NCBI RefSeq assembly: GCF_027579695.1
Contig: NC_083574.1
Location: forward strand, 58,979,559-59,043,558
Direction of reading: 5' to 3'
From: Neoarius graeffei
Taxonomy: Eukaryota > Chordata > Actinopteri > Siluriformes > Ariidae
DNA length: 64,000 nt
A program made the translations under genes and the position numbers. Of this stretch, positions 42,671 to 54,572 are shown in pieces. Numbering within the stretch: position 1 is the first letter of the stretch; the number at the start of each line of letters is the position of its first letter. Under the pieces are notes generated by a model. The model did no database searches. It saw only the letters and a program-made list of their open reading frames with translations, and was not told the DNA's origin.

Positions 42671-44745
42671 GTGACTGAAATTATCAGTATCGTATTGGCT
42701 AAACCTACAGGGTCATGAAGACAATCACCCAACCAAACCGGTACTAAGGGAATGCAGTTTTGGGTGGGATGGTAATCAGCAGGCAGATCAATTGGGGATC
42801 AGTGACATTCCTCTTTGCAAAACAATTACAAGGTCAATCATTCCCCCTTGGTTATTTTATTTCCCTATTGTAAATTTGAAAACTAAGGAGATGGCAAACC
42901 AGAATGTACAACAGTATTTAGAAGTAATGTATGATGACACGACACAGATGTATATACAGATGCTTCTAAAGACGCAACTGGTAAGACAGGAGCAGCAGTA
43001 TTCATCCCCAGCTACAATATAAGTATTGGGAAAAGGATGTCAGATCACTTGTCAGGTTTTTTTTTTTTTTCAGCAGAAATGATGGCTATTCTACTGGCCC
43101 TGCAGTGGGTGGAGGAGGTGAAGCCTAGTAAAGCAGTTATTTGCTCAGATTCTATGTCTTCCTTAAATAGTATCCAGAGTGGAAAATCTACATGCTGACA
43201 AGATCTCTTAGATGAAATTAACTATCTCGTATTTAAGATTATCAACAACTTTTATTCAGTTCACATGGGTTCCAGCTCATAAGGGGGTTGAGGGCAGTGA
43301 GAGTGGATAAAATGGCCAAAGAGGCCATCAAGGCAAATGAGGTCGAGTTAGAAGTCCCATTAAGCAAGGCAGAAATTAAAGTAATAATCAAAGACAACAT
43401 CAACAAAATGTGGCAGGAGAGATGGAATACAGAGGAGAAAGGAAGGCATCTATATAATTTACAAAAGGAGGTGCTGTTTAGAAGGGGTGGTGAACTGAAA
43501 CGACAGGAGGAGGTTTGGTTGACGAGGCTGAGGATGGGACACACAAGTCTAAGGCCCTGTCCACACGGCAACGAATTCAGGTGACTCCGATACAATTGCT
43601 TATCGTTTAGGCCTGGTATCCACACGGCACCAGCGTTGTGGGTGCCCAAAACGCAATCTTTTTGAGAACGGGTTCCAGAGTGGAAAGATCTGGCAACGTT
43701 GCCGTTGTGAAGTCGTCTGGATGAGTAAAACAGATTTGTTTACGATGACGTCACAACCACATGACTGAGTGCTTCACGCCGGGTAGAAGTGTAACGAACT
43801 CGATGCGAGTTGTCAACAAATCCTATAACTTGGTTCATGAAACGCGCTTACAAAATATTTTCACTGTGAATATTTATTATGTAATGGTGCAGAGAGAGAG
43901 ACTCTGCCCTTAGGGCAGAGTCAATCCCACCAGCAAAAATGGGGGGGAAAAAGTGATCTCACCTCTTCAGATGTTAGTTTAAGTCCTACAATACATTCTT
44001 CAAAAAGGGCGTAGAAGAGCAAATTAATCCGTCAATGTGTAGCATTCAATTTATTCCGGACCATTAAAGACGCCGCCTTCTGCGTAGAATCATGCGTCAT
44101 CCTCGCCGCCATATTGGATGGGTCAAAGCAGAGAATAAAGATTAGCTGCATTTAACTGTACCAACAGGTTTGCTGTCCAAACGAGATCACATGGGATTAC
44201 CTTTCACAGGTGAGACTGGAAAAATACTTTTCATTGTATTTGGTCATTATAATGTAATTTTACGAACAGATTTTCCTGACTTTGTGGCTAATATGAAGTC
44301 TCGCGCATAAGTTTATGCGCATGCGTCCTTACTACTTCTATTGTTCTGGTGTCTCCGAAGGGACAGTCTTACAGCGCCCCTAGAGGTGTGGCATGTGTAT
44401 TGCATCGTTTTCAGCAAAGCGTTGTGTTGCCATATGGACCTGATATTTTACTGATCGTTGCCCATTTGGATGTGATATATTTTTAAATAACATCTCATTG
44501 TCGTGTGGATGTAGCCTAAATAGTGGGTTGTATACAATAGGGAAACATCATTCTGGGGCCTGTGCACACTGTGGAGAAGTAGAAAAGGTTGAGCATGTTA
44601 TACACTGTACACAGTATTCCAATGAAAGAGAGAAGATGGGGAGAACATTAAGAAAATCTGTAACTATAGACAACTTAAGTAAGCCATTCACAATTGGCAG
44701 TAACCGCTCTAACACAGTATTTAAAGGACACTCAACTAGCAAATA
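42671..44745 (+). pseudogene. I-clade LINE RNase H and C-terminal finger
   Basis: The RNase H part (across shifts) has MYTDASKDAT (about 42950), FSAEMMAILLALQWVEE, ICSDSMSSLNS and WVPAHKGVEGS, covering the Asp, Glu, Asp and His motifs. Then come WQERWNTEEKGRHLY and LRMGHTSL, the MITE copy C insertion (43553-44516), and NSGLYTIGKHHSGACAHCGE, then VEHVIHCTQY, giving the C-x2-C...H...C finger that ends I-group ORF2 proteins. The joined frame across the MITE is HTSL-NSGL. Stops near 42674 and 43197 inactivate it. Confidence 0.9.
43553..44516 (+). mobile_element. PIF/Harbinger-like MITE, copy C
   Basis: Same family as 93-1276, in the same orientation as copy A, starting GGCCCTGTCCACACGGCA and ending GTCGTGTGGATGTAGCC. 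TAA is duplicated (43550-43552, 44517-44519). It lacks about 200 bp present in copy A, near the ATT microsatellite. Removing it restores the LINE frame, which confirms the 3-bp duplication. Confidence 0.9.
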
Positions 44746-44768
44746 GAATTGTTTTTTTTAATAATCAG

Positions 44769-45462
44769 TATCCTCGTAATTGGTTTACGGGAAGGTTTGT
44801 TTGGTTATCCTTGTAATTGGTTTACGGGAAGAGTTTGTTTGGTTATCCTCATAATTGGTTTATGGGAAGGTTTTTTGGTTTGGTTACCCTCGTAATTGGT
44901 TTACGGGAAGATTTTTTGTTTATCCTCGTAATTGGTTTGCGGGAAGATTTTTTTTTTTTTTTTGGTTGGTTATCCTCGTAATTGGTTTATGGGAAGGGTT
45001 TTTTTTTTGGTTACCCTCGATTGGTTTACGCGAAGGGGTTTTTTTTTTTGGTTTGGTTACCCTCGTAATTGGTTTACGGCAAGGGTTTTTTTTTTTTGGT
45101 TATCCTCGTAATTGGTTTATGGGAAGATTTTTTTGTTTGTTTGGTTACCCTCATTGGTTTACGGGAAGATTTTTTTTTTTTTGGTTGGTTATCCTCGTAA
45201 TTGGTTTACGGGAAGGATTTTTGTTTGGTTATCCTCGTAATTGGTTTACGGGAAGAGTTTGGTTATCCTCGTAATTGGTTTACAGGAAGAGTTTTTGTTT
45301 ATCCTCGTAATTGGTTTACGGGAAGAGTTTGTTTGGTTGTCCTCGTAATTGGTTTATGGGAAGGTTTTTTGTTTGGTTATCCTCGTAATTGGTTTACGGG
45401 AAGATTTTTTTTGGTTGGTTATCCTCGTAATTGGTTTACGGGAAGGTTTTTTTGTTTGGTTC
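44769..45462. repeat. LINE 3' minisatellite
   Basis: About 16 imperfect units of 36-55 bp. Each contains TATCCTCGTAATTGGTTTAC, then GGGAAG and a variable T-rich stretch (GTTTGGTT). The length varies through poly-T expansion. Large ORFs through it (44855-45274) are repeat translation, not genes. It directly follows the end of ORF2. Confidence 0.92.
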
Positions 45463-45959
45463 ATGGGACAATTTGGCTTGAGTTTCTCTAAGCTCCGGTG
45501 AGGTGGGACGAGGGCTGATAGGGCATGCCCGCCCTCTGAGCACCAATACACGTCAAGAAGAGCAAAGATTAACTCGAGCATGCATCTCTTGTTAATATTC
45601 TACTCCATTCTATTTTACCATTTCAGCAAGAAGGCTAGAATTCTTCTGTGACCTTGTCTCACTGTGTATTGTACTGTTATGATAACACATTGCTTGAGAC
45701 ATATTGTATCTTTTTGAACATTCTATCAGTACGTGACCTGCTCAAGGTCTGACTACAGACTCAGTTTTGATTTATTCTCATGTAAGCATTTGCAACGATT
45801 AATATCCCTTGATCACACCTCAGCCCGGTAGATGGCAGTAATGCACATCGATTGTTAACCGCCAATAAATCGACAGAAGAAGAAACTTGGAGGGTCTGAC
45901 TAATCATGTAGCCCACAAATTAATCAGCCATCTGATTTGACGATACACTTTTGAAAACA

Positions 45960-46066
45960 GATGACGTCTACAGGAGGACTCTGATTGGACAGTTGTGTGC
46001 ACGTGTCTGCTGGTTATATAAAAAGCCGTGTTTGAATTTGCTCGGCCCCTTCTGGCCACATCACAG
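45960..46066 (+). promoter_or_regulatory. Core promoter and first exon of the gene at 46 kb
   Basis: A TATA box (TTATATAAAAAG, 46014-46025), an ATTGG at about 45983 and a CRE-like TGACGTC at about 45962 precede a short untranslated exon ending CACATCACAG with donor GTAAGT at 46067. The next acceptor is at 47242. The arrangement is a clean RNA polymerase II promoter. Confidence 0.65.
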
Positions 46067-49000
46067 GTAAGTGAACAGTAGATCAGACACAGTGAACATG
46101 TTTAATTTTCATAGTGGGTGAGAGAATGAGAGAGCAGTGCCTGCTGATTCATCAGTAAGCTTTTTTTCATTTTTAAATTTCATCATAGCATTATGCTCCA
46201 TTGCTAAATTGTAGCAGCGTATGTAGAATACAATGCTGACATTGTAGCATGACTGCTTTTTCTATATCAAAACTTGGAGCCAAGCCATAAGCTTACAGTG
46301 CTAACTGTTTTAATATGAATACATCTTTAACAAAAATGAGATTAACAAAGATGGATATTAATCTCTGGTGATTTTACAGTTTTGTTTCTATTCATGAACA
46401 TTAAGCCGAGCTAAAAGCTGACGGAGCTGGGCTCGCTGTGTAACTGTGGTAATATGAATACATCTTTAACAAAAGTGAGATTATTAAAGGTAGATATTGA
46501 TCTCTGGTGAGTTTACGGTTGATTTGTTTGTTTCTATTCATGAGCATTAAGCCGAGCTAAAAGCTAACAGGGCTGGCTGCTTTTAGCTGGAGCTGGGCCT
46601 CACAGCTTGAGCTGCCCCCATTTTAACACCAAGATACTGCCATTTTAGGAAAAGTCATAAAATTTCAAGTTGGGGGGACATTAAAAGGGTTTTCTCTGCT
46701 GTTAAAGTTTCGGGTCATTTTTGACCCAAAGACATCAGGATGGTTAAACAAAATTCAGGTTATTGAAGATAAACTCATGATTTTGGGGTGGATCTTTAAT
46801 TTAAGCTGGTGTTTACATTAAAGTTGAAAGCTATATATTTATCTATATATTCAGGCTAGTGTTTATATTAAATTGTGAATGTTAAATATGATAAACTGTG
46901 GTTAAATGTTTTGGTATGGAGTTAAAATATACTGCCTATATGTAATTTAAGTCTATTGATTAAATGGAGAAGGGAGCATTTTCATACATTACTACAACTT
47001 TTAGTAATTAATGTACATTTTGGTGATAATCCTGCACATTTGCTGAAGTTGGTGGTATTTTATTTGTGGGGGATGATTATAGTGCAAGTATTTTTCTTGA
47101 GGGGGGGGAAAAAGTTTACTGAAGTCAACAGGCAATGCTCTGTGCTCTCACACCATGAAAAGTAAACATGTTATGTTATGCTGTTGACTTGTTGCTCACA
47201 CTGACTCCAAGTAACAGGACATTTTTTCTATTTTTATTGCAGGTTTTCTTTGATTGTGACCAGAGGTATAAGTACTTTATTCACAGCTGAGACTGATCAT
47301 TGCACTCAAGACTCATCGCACTCAACTCATCCTCAAGACTCCTGGAGCAGATTTGTTCACTCACACTCGATCACATTTCACGTTTTTTTATATATAATTT
47401 ATTAGGTTCTCTTAGATCATTTTACATCAAGTAGTTAAGGTAGGTTAAGGTTTAGGTCAGTTAAACTTTGGAAGAAGTTTTTTTTGTTTGTTTGTTTTCT
47501 GTCCAGCAGGATGCTGAGGAAGGGAAGGAGGTCTGAGGCACCGATGGAGGAAGCTTGACCTGGAGGAGCAGACTCCCTTCACTTCCCCCGAAGGTATTTA
47601 CACAGTAGATAAGCTTCTGTGTCACAACTGTCTGCATGAAAATAGCTGTAGGAATGTCACATCAATCACTTTCTTTTTAACTGCTGAGTTCTGTCTGCCA
47701 TGTCATTGATGTTAATGTTTCATCAGATGGTGTCGTTCAGAGTCGAGGGCCAGGAAGACCCACCCACCCCCCGCTCCCAAGCTCCAGTCAGCAACGTATG
47801 TTCATATGAGACATTGTCTGAGGTTTAATGTGGTGGTTTTTTTTTTTTTGTATTACTTTTTTTGTGTCTTGTTTGAACTTGTCTCTTATGCTTATTATTT
47901 TATGTTATCAGTTGGTTGGATCTTCACCCCCAGCCAAGCCTTTCTGGAGCATGGGAGATGTGCTTCCCAAAGTTTGACCACGTGAGTATCCACCTGTTTT
48001 ATCCCTAAATGATCAATAAATTAATTCATCAATATTAAGCCTTTTAAACTGGTTTTCTTTTCTGTACTGTTTTACTTGTATAAACGAGTGATTCTTTTCC
48101 TGGTTTGTTTTCAATTCAATAATGCCGTTATCTGGTTTGTCTTTTACTAAACAGGCCAGGGTACCGGGTTCCGCCATCGTGTGTGGAAGTGGCCAACCTC
48201 AAAGCTCACAGGACGGAGCCACAAGTTGGTCATCCCACTGGAGTCTCCTGACAAGGTGTTATTGTCCAGTTTATGAAGAAAGTAATTGATCTTGAGAGGG
48301 ATTAATGATTTTCATGCTAAAGAAATTTTCTTTGTTGCAGTTCGTTCTGATTGTCGGGGACTCCCACCTCTGGTCCCTTGCGGACGGTTTTGCCGTGATG
48401 CCAGAAGGGAAGAAGTTCTCTTTTGGTGTCATGTCGACCCCTGGGGCCCACACTGCGGACGGAGGTCCTGCATGCTGATCTTCCTTGGCCCCCTGACGTG
48501 GTGTGTTCATGCCCCCAGCAACAACCTGACGGCGAGCAGGACCATCGACGAGGCAGCCGTTGATTATGCAAGTTTCCTCACTGCTGTGAGGAGCCGCTGG
48601 CCGGAGGTACGTGTTTTCATGTCTCGCTTGTCTTGTATTTGTAGTTTAACAACACACGAGATGCGTTTAATCTCAGAGTAATCAATGTATGAGCTTTTAA
48701 TAAATGTGTAGTTATTGTAACGTGTGATTTTGAATGAAAATGCCGATTTGGTAACGAATATGGTTTTTTGTTTTCTAAAATGTTTTCTACAGGTTTTTGT
48801 GCTGCAGTCGTGTGTCGTCCCCCCCCGCAGGAGGATGAGACGTACCAGGTCCTCCTGCGCCAAGAGTACCACCGCATGACGGCTCGTATGGGTGTGTAAA
48901 AATGTTAATAAAACAAGAAAGAAATGTACTTAATGTCTGTGATATAGTAATGAACATGGTCATAATACATGTGTGGATGTTGTAATGACTTGTTTTTCAT

Positions 49001-50650
49001 TTTTATATATTTAGGTGTGAGCTACTTCTCTGTGGTGGAGCACTTCCCCCTTATGCGCTTGGATCTCTGGAGCAGAGATGGTGTAAGTAGAATATCTGTG
49101 TGATAAAGTCTAATTTGTTGTAATTTCTCGTGCTGACATGAACCAGTCAACATGAGCTACTCTTTTATAGTTGAACTTCGTCTGTAAATGGATTTGTTGT
49201 CATGTCTGCAGGTTCACCTGAGCGACTGTGAAGGGATGGGCATCCTCACCCAGCTGCTGTGGGCTGCCATAGAGCAGTTCCTTGAGACACCACCTCCTCC
49301 CCCGGTGTCTCCCACTCCTTTGCAGCCACTTGGGAAGGTATCTCCTAAGCTGGTTGTGAAGGGAGAGTTATGTGCTCCTGTCTCCTGACCCCTTCCAGTG
49401 GAAGGTCATTGGTCAGAGAAGCAAGGTTAGTAAAGTTTATTATATTGTGCATTTACATTTTGGTGAATGGCTTCAGTTATAATTAAAAAGCATCTATTTA
49501 ATCAAATGTGATAACTTTCCCAGTCGCAGGTTCCTGGTCAGGCCAGCGTGGCACAGCAGGTGAGTGATTTTATTTATTTTTTGCAATAAGTTAACTGGTT
49601 AATATTTAAAGTTTGTATATTTGACCAGACAAATGTTCATGTGGGGTGTTTGTGTTTTTTTTTTTTTTTGGTTGTTCACAGGAGTCCTTCCTCCCACTGA
49701 ACCCAGTGTGGTTCAGTAGCCCAATCCTTCGTGCTGTGGAGGTGTCTCCTTCTTAGCTGTCTGGCATGGAGGACTGCAGGTCTCCTCCAGTGAGCAAGAA
49801 GGTAAATTGTCTGTCTCTTCTCGACTGTGTTATAAAGCTTCTTGTTCTACAGTTACTGGTGCCATCTTTTATTTGGTGGTGCAGGTGGCCTCCCCAGCGG
49901 CAGCCAGACATCATAGGACTGCAGAGAGACGCCCGCCCCCACCACCACCGCCAGTCTCCTGTGAACAATGTATGTCACACAACTGACACAGTGAATGTTT
50001 ACAGTTGACACGGTGTCTTCATGGAGACATAACTAGACTGTCTGTCTGAATTTTGATGTATTTGTTCTCATCTGTCGACAGCTGGTTGGATCCCCTCCAA
50101 CCAGGCTGTCAGAGACTGGAGGATGACACCCCCTCCAGCCCGGTTCCTCGGTCCAGGACCATGGATGGACCATCCCCCCCGCACCCAAATTTCAGTGACC
50201 AACGTATGTTACACTCTGCCCCAACAGACACAATCTCACACAGAACACACATTGTGTTCATGGAGACATTAAGTTTAACATGTTTGTTCTCGTGTGTCAA
50301 CAGCTGATGGAGTCCCCTCCAGTCAGGTTGTCCTGCAGTTTGGGTGATCCGGAGACCCCTGCTGTTCCCCGGTTGTGAAGGTAAGTACTATTCCTATTAA
50401 GTAAAGCTCATAATGTCCTTAAAGTCTTCATTTTACTGAATTATTTTTCAGGTGCCCAGGATGAAGACTCCTTCACCAGCTGGACCATCCAGGACCATTA
50501 AAGATGTGGCCCATCAGTCTCCTTGCCCAGCTAAGGTATTTACTCCACAGTTGACACAGAACATGTACTGTAAAATCAGCTGTAACTACATTAAACTGGT
50601 TCATTTAACATCTGATAGCATTATCTTTCTCTGCAGTTCACAAGTGTCAG
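46027..50650 (+). pseudogene. SGNH/GDSL-hydrolase gene, about 12 exons, decayed
   Basis: Exons with GT-AG borders include 47243-47593, 47727-47795, 47912-47981, 48155-48255, 48341-48606, 48793-48891, 49015-49082 and 49212-49337, then several Pro-rich tail exons to about 50650. Block I is FVLIVGDSHLWSLADG (Ser in GDS). APSNNLTASRTIDE supplies the Asn block. DGVHLSDCEGMG holds the Asp-x2-His pair. The early exon has RKLDLEEQTPFTSPE. Frameshifts near 47540, 48225, 48475 and 48515 break it. SGNH proteins are usually esterases, lipases or acetylhydrolases; the substrate is unknown. I have seen this protein type in fish genomes as a repeated gene, consistent with carriage by a Helitron. Confidence 0.75.
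46067..47242 (+). other. First intron, with internal tandem duplication
   Basis: Contains no exon that I can support. A segment of about 135 bp with AATATGAATACATCTTTAAC and CATTAAGCCGAGCTAAAAGC appears twice (about 46310-46420 and 46447-46570). Confidence 0.6.
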
Positions 50651-51456
50651 TGAGAAATTGAAATACACTTTTCTTGTATCAACTTGGTGCGTTGTTTCCT
50701 CATTGTCTAAATATTAATTGGAGTTATGACTTATCACAGACATGGACACAGTTTCCCTCATTGACTTCCTGGCCCTGGATAATCGACAATGGACTCTCCA
50801 GCTCCCCTGCTAAAGAGGTCAGGACATTTACATTTGGGTTTATCGTGGGTTTAATAAAGTGCTTGTGGGTGTGTAGTTTTTCAACTCAAATGCATAAACA
50901 ATTAAAGAAGAAATAATTAAGAGTAATAGTCTAAATAGTTTGATATGGCTTTAGTGATTGTTTCAAGATAAGTAATGGTACAGAGGTTTTCTAAATGATT
51001 ATCTTGGTAAACTTACCAAGTTAATAATACTGGTCAGAGAACCTCTGTACTTGTAAAGTCAACATCCTGCAGTGTCAGTGTGGTGAAGGTAGTAGCCTCC
51101 TTTAAAGGACCTTTTAAAATCCTCCTTTAAACTTTATTCTAGAAGACCATGGGAAAAACAAGAACACACGATGGTCTCAACATGTTTGAATTTTAAATAA
51201 GGAATAATGTAATGTGTAGCCAAGTATACTTGCCATAATGTGTAAGATTGTCAGCTTTTTTTATAGATGTGTTTAATTGATCTGACAAACTTGCTGAAAA
51301 TGAGGTTGTACAACAGTTTATAATGTGATTAGTTATGACTGCTATTACTACTAGTAGTAATAGTTAACAGTACTAATGACGATGCTGGTAATAATGGGTA
51401 GTAACTACTAACTAATTGTGACTAACTTACTAATTAACCTTTTAACATCTTTACAG

Positions 51457-52099
51457 GCAAGCGTCAAGGTAAGTGCAACAGTAAGTGGGGGTCAGTCTGT
51501 CGCTGTTAGGGCTAGCCAGTCAGACATGAGGTACAGTGAATTCTCTAGGAATCATCAGTGTTCCTGCATGTCCCTGACTTTTCTCACTTTTGAGAATGAG
51601 GGCTGTCACTTCAACACAGCTGTCCTTGATGGAGTGCTGGCACAGGGCGATTCACTGTACATAGCAGTGAAACAACAGCTGATCTTGGAGAGAAGATACA
51701 ATGATGACCATCTTGGCGTTGAGGAAATGCCAAAACAAGTCCTGACAGACACAAATATGTACGATGTCCACATGTCCGGCATTAAATGTGGACTCGTCAA
51801 ACCCAGCAGCGATGGAAACCAGGGTCTCTCTTCCCTTGCTGAAGAGCTTCAGTGTCTGTCAGGTCATGTTAGGCATGCGTTCATCATTGTATCTCCAGAG
51901 GTTATTGCAGTTTTCTGACAAATCGGGGAGGTATGGTGTGTTTGATTCACATGCCAGAAATTCAACAGGTCTACCAGACCACTACAGAACTGCAATCATG
52001 AAGACCTTCACTGAAATCAGTGACCTGGCTGAGCACCTGCTCAAACTCTTTGCAGATCATGGACCTTTTGCCACCTATGAGTTTGTGCTTGTCATTTGA
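51457..52099 (+). pseudogene. Ubiquitin-protease-like domain (peptidase C76-like) of Helentron
   Basis: The exon opens after an acceptor at 51456. Motifs are FSRNHQCSCMSLTFLTF (nucleophile Cys region), LDGVLAQGDSLY, FIIVSPEVIAVF and, after a frameshift near 51918, GRYGVFDSHARN with the Asp and His. This Cys...Asp-x-His order and folding pattern is that of the tegument-type deubiquitinase family (C76), which I know as a recurring module in fish Helitron-like ORFs. OTU-type proteases occupy a similar place in other Helentrons, so OTU is the alternative. It is decayed, with one frameshift and no clean continuation. Confidence 0.65.
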
Positions 52100-52379
52100 A
52101 GCCGTCGGTTCCAGTGAATGTCTTCAGCAATCGTCAGTAGAAAAAGTCTCCAGGACAGCTCTCCCTCCAACAAATGAAAATATCTTAATGAGGTAAAAAC
52201 CAGCAACAAAAGGCCTGAAGAAAACAAAATGGTAGCAAAGACCAACATGCACCAGTGTGCCATGTTGTCAAAAAAAGTAATATCAGTATATGAAAAAATA
52301 AGTATGACAACTGCCTGGAATTTAGAATGGAAAAAAATGGAAGCAGGCAAAATAAAATTCACTAGACAATCGTAGGAAA

Positions 52380-54560
52380 CAAGTTATTGTCTTTCAGCCA
52401 TTATTCAAAAGTTCAAAGAAAGAGAGAATTCATTATCCAAAGATAAGGAAGATCCTGCATTCCAGAGTAGACAAAAAAATTACATTAAAGATAAGTATAA
52501 GGCGGATCCCGCTTTTCAGAGTAGACTAAAATTACACTAGACAAGTATAAGGCCGATCCTGCTTCTCGGCGTAGACAAAGTATATATGATGGAGTACATA
52601 TCCGACCAGCGCTTTAGGCAAAAGAAAATGGAGTGTTTCAATGCTAGGTACCACAGTGATCCTGAGTTTAGGTTATGCTGTAGCCAGCGCAGAATAACCA
52701 AACTGTCCACAGATACTACTTTTTGCATCTTTAGCAAGATGCAGAGGGCATTAAGGATCAAAAGAAAATATAGGAAGCTAGTGCCCCACACACCCCTGCC
52801 ATTCACAGGCTGTGATTAAAGGAACAGTCCACCATACTTCCATAATGAAACATGTTCTCCGAATTGAGACGAGCTGCTCCGTACCTCTCCGAGCTTTGCA
52901 CGACCTCCCAGTCAGACGCGCTGTTATTCCTGTTAGCAATGTAGCTAGGCTCAGCATGGCCAACGGTATTTTTTGGGGCTGTAGTTAGATGCAACCAAAC
53001 TCTTCCACATTTTTCCTGTTTACATAGGTTTATATGACCAGTGACATGAAACAAAGTTCAGTTACACAAATTGAAACGTGGCGATTTTCTATGCTATGGA
53101 AAGTCCGCACTATAATGACAGGTGTACGAACACCTTCTGCGCGCTTCGACAGCGCTGTCGAAGCGCGCAGAAGGTGTTCGTACACCTGTCGTCATAGTGC
53201 GGACTTTCCATAGCATAGAAAATCGCCACGTTTCAATTTGTGTAACTGAACTTTGTTTCATGTCACTGGTCATATAAACCTATGTAAACAGGAAAAATGT
53301 GGAAGAGTTTGGTTGCATCTAACTACAGCCCCAAAAAATACCGTTGGCCATGCTGAGCCTAGCTACATTGCTAACAGGAGTAACAGCGCGTCTGACTGGG
53401 AGGTCGTGCAAAGCTCGGAGAGGTACGGAGCAGCTCGTCTCAATTCGGAGAACATTTCATTATGGAAGTACGATGGACTGTTCCTTTTAACCCTGTGATG
53501 GAAGCCGCATCACAGCATTTTGTGAGAATTCGTCATGGACCAACGTGCGTTTGTATGGTGTGTAACAGCAATGTTTCCTAATCGGGTTAAATTATGCAAC
53601 GGGAAACTACACCCAAAAATCCAGTGTCAGCAGCCTGCTTAACAGGCAAGTATGTCCATTTTTGTGACAACTGCTCTGAACATTGCTCTGTTACACGAGC
53701 AACTGCAGGAGTGGATCTGTCACACGTGTGACAGCCACTTGAAGAGGGGACGCATACCACCAATAGTCACCGCAAACCGACTGGAGTTGGCACCAATCCC
53801 CCCAGAGTTGGCTACGCTCAACGTGCTCGAGAGGCAGCTTATTGCAAAAATACTGCCTTTCGCCAAGGTTATCGCTCTGCCCAAAGGACAGCAAAAAGCA
53901 GTCCACAGAGCTGTTGTGCGTTCCATCAGAGATGGAAGCGACGGTCAACAGTCTCCCAAGACCCAGATTGGAAGCGCAGCTACTTCAGGTTAAATTAAAG
54001 AGGCGCATTAACTATAAGGGCTACCAGCATTTCTATACCGTTAACATGAAATGTTTTAGTTGGCCTGGCTACGCTTAAAAAGATGCATCCTGAGTATCAG
54101 GATGTATCCATTAATGATGGTGCCACTTTTGACGAGTCAGTCAATAAAGACGACTCGCAGCATAACGTTGCTGATGCTGCACAGCCGGAGCAGCATCAGG
54201 GAGACCTTGAGGCTGGCATAGACCTCTGAGGTTTTTAGTAGTCAGAACGACCCGGACCCCGATAGACATCAGCCCAGGGAAGCTGATGAGCTGAGACCTG
54301 GCCTGACTCTGGACATGTGTATGCAGCTGCCTGACCTTGCGCAGGAAATTCTTACATATGGCGATGGAATATTTAGCGTTGCCCCCACCCAGGGCAACAA
54401 ACCAGTAGAGTTCTTCGCCATACCGAAACTAGAAGCCATGGCTTTTCCTGTGCAATTCCTGACAGAGCACACTGGATGAACCCAGAACCTTCTTGCTCTC
54501 GCCTAGCATGCATCTTAATTGCAGGCTGTTTGCTGCTGATACACGTTTTGCTAGCGACCA
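52380..54560 (+). pseudogene. Helentron ORF, Cys-rich N-terminal region
   Basis: It begins with a short coding repeat, KYKADPAFQSR, in about three copies (52445-52570), then RFRQKKMECFNARYHSDPEFRL in two blocks. After the TTAA MITE (52820-53486) it continues with VCMVCNSNV, CDNCSEHC, and CHTCDSHLKRG (Cys pairs of zinc fingers), ELAPIPPELATLNVLERQLI and FAKVIALPKGQQKAVH. This series is the DUF6570-like region that precedes the Helitron_like_N domain in fish Helitrons. Multiple frameshifts, for example near 53690 and 53990. Confidence 0.75.
52820..53486. mobile_element. Palindromic MITE with TTAA duplication
   Basis: TTAA (52816-52819, 53487-53490) flanks a near-perfect palindrome with arms of about 334 bp and its centre in CGACAGCGCTGTCG at 53147-53160. 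Ends are AGGAACAGTCCA in both directions. A TTAA target suggests piggyBac or Kolobok; the GGAACAGT-type ends lean to Kolobok but this is not certain. The element interrupts the Helentron ORF between LPFTG and NPVMEAA. Confidence 0.9.
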
Positions 54561-54572
54561 AACATCTTTTCT

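Larger units (their letters stand above)
35101..45881 (+). mobile_element. I-clade (Nimb-like) LINE, both ends present, with nested insertions
   Basis: A 13-bp duplication GAAACTTGGAGGG (35088-35100, 45882-45894) bounds the element. It has a 5' leader, a gag-like ORF1 with zinc knuckles, then endonuclease, reverse transcriptase, RNase H and a C-terminal Cys/His motif, a 3' minisatellite, and a 3' end CGACAGAAGAAGAA. RNase H after RT is characteristic of the I group. Nested: hAT 36339-37133 (with SINE), MITE 37809-38487, hAT 39612-40621, ISL2EU-like 40966-42174, PIF/Harbinger-like 43553-44516. Many single-base shifts make it inactive. Confidence 0.92.

Noticed and set aside
44855..45491. ORFs of 139 and 96 codons rich in YPRNWF repeats
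   Set aside because: They are translations of the LINE 3' minisatellite with poly-T giving Phe runs; frames change from unit to unit.
51457..52099. Endogenised viral gene because of the tegument-type protease pattern
   Set aside because: It lies in frame order before Rep-Hel in a Helentron, has a splice acceptor and no other viral gene nearby; transposon module is the simpler reading.
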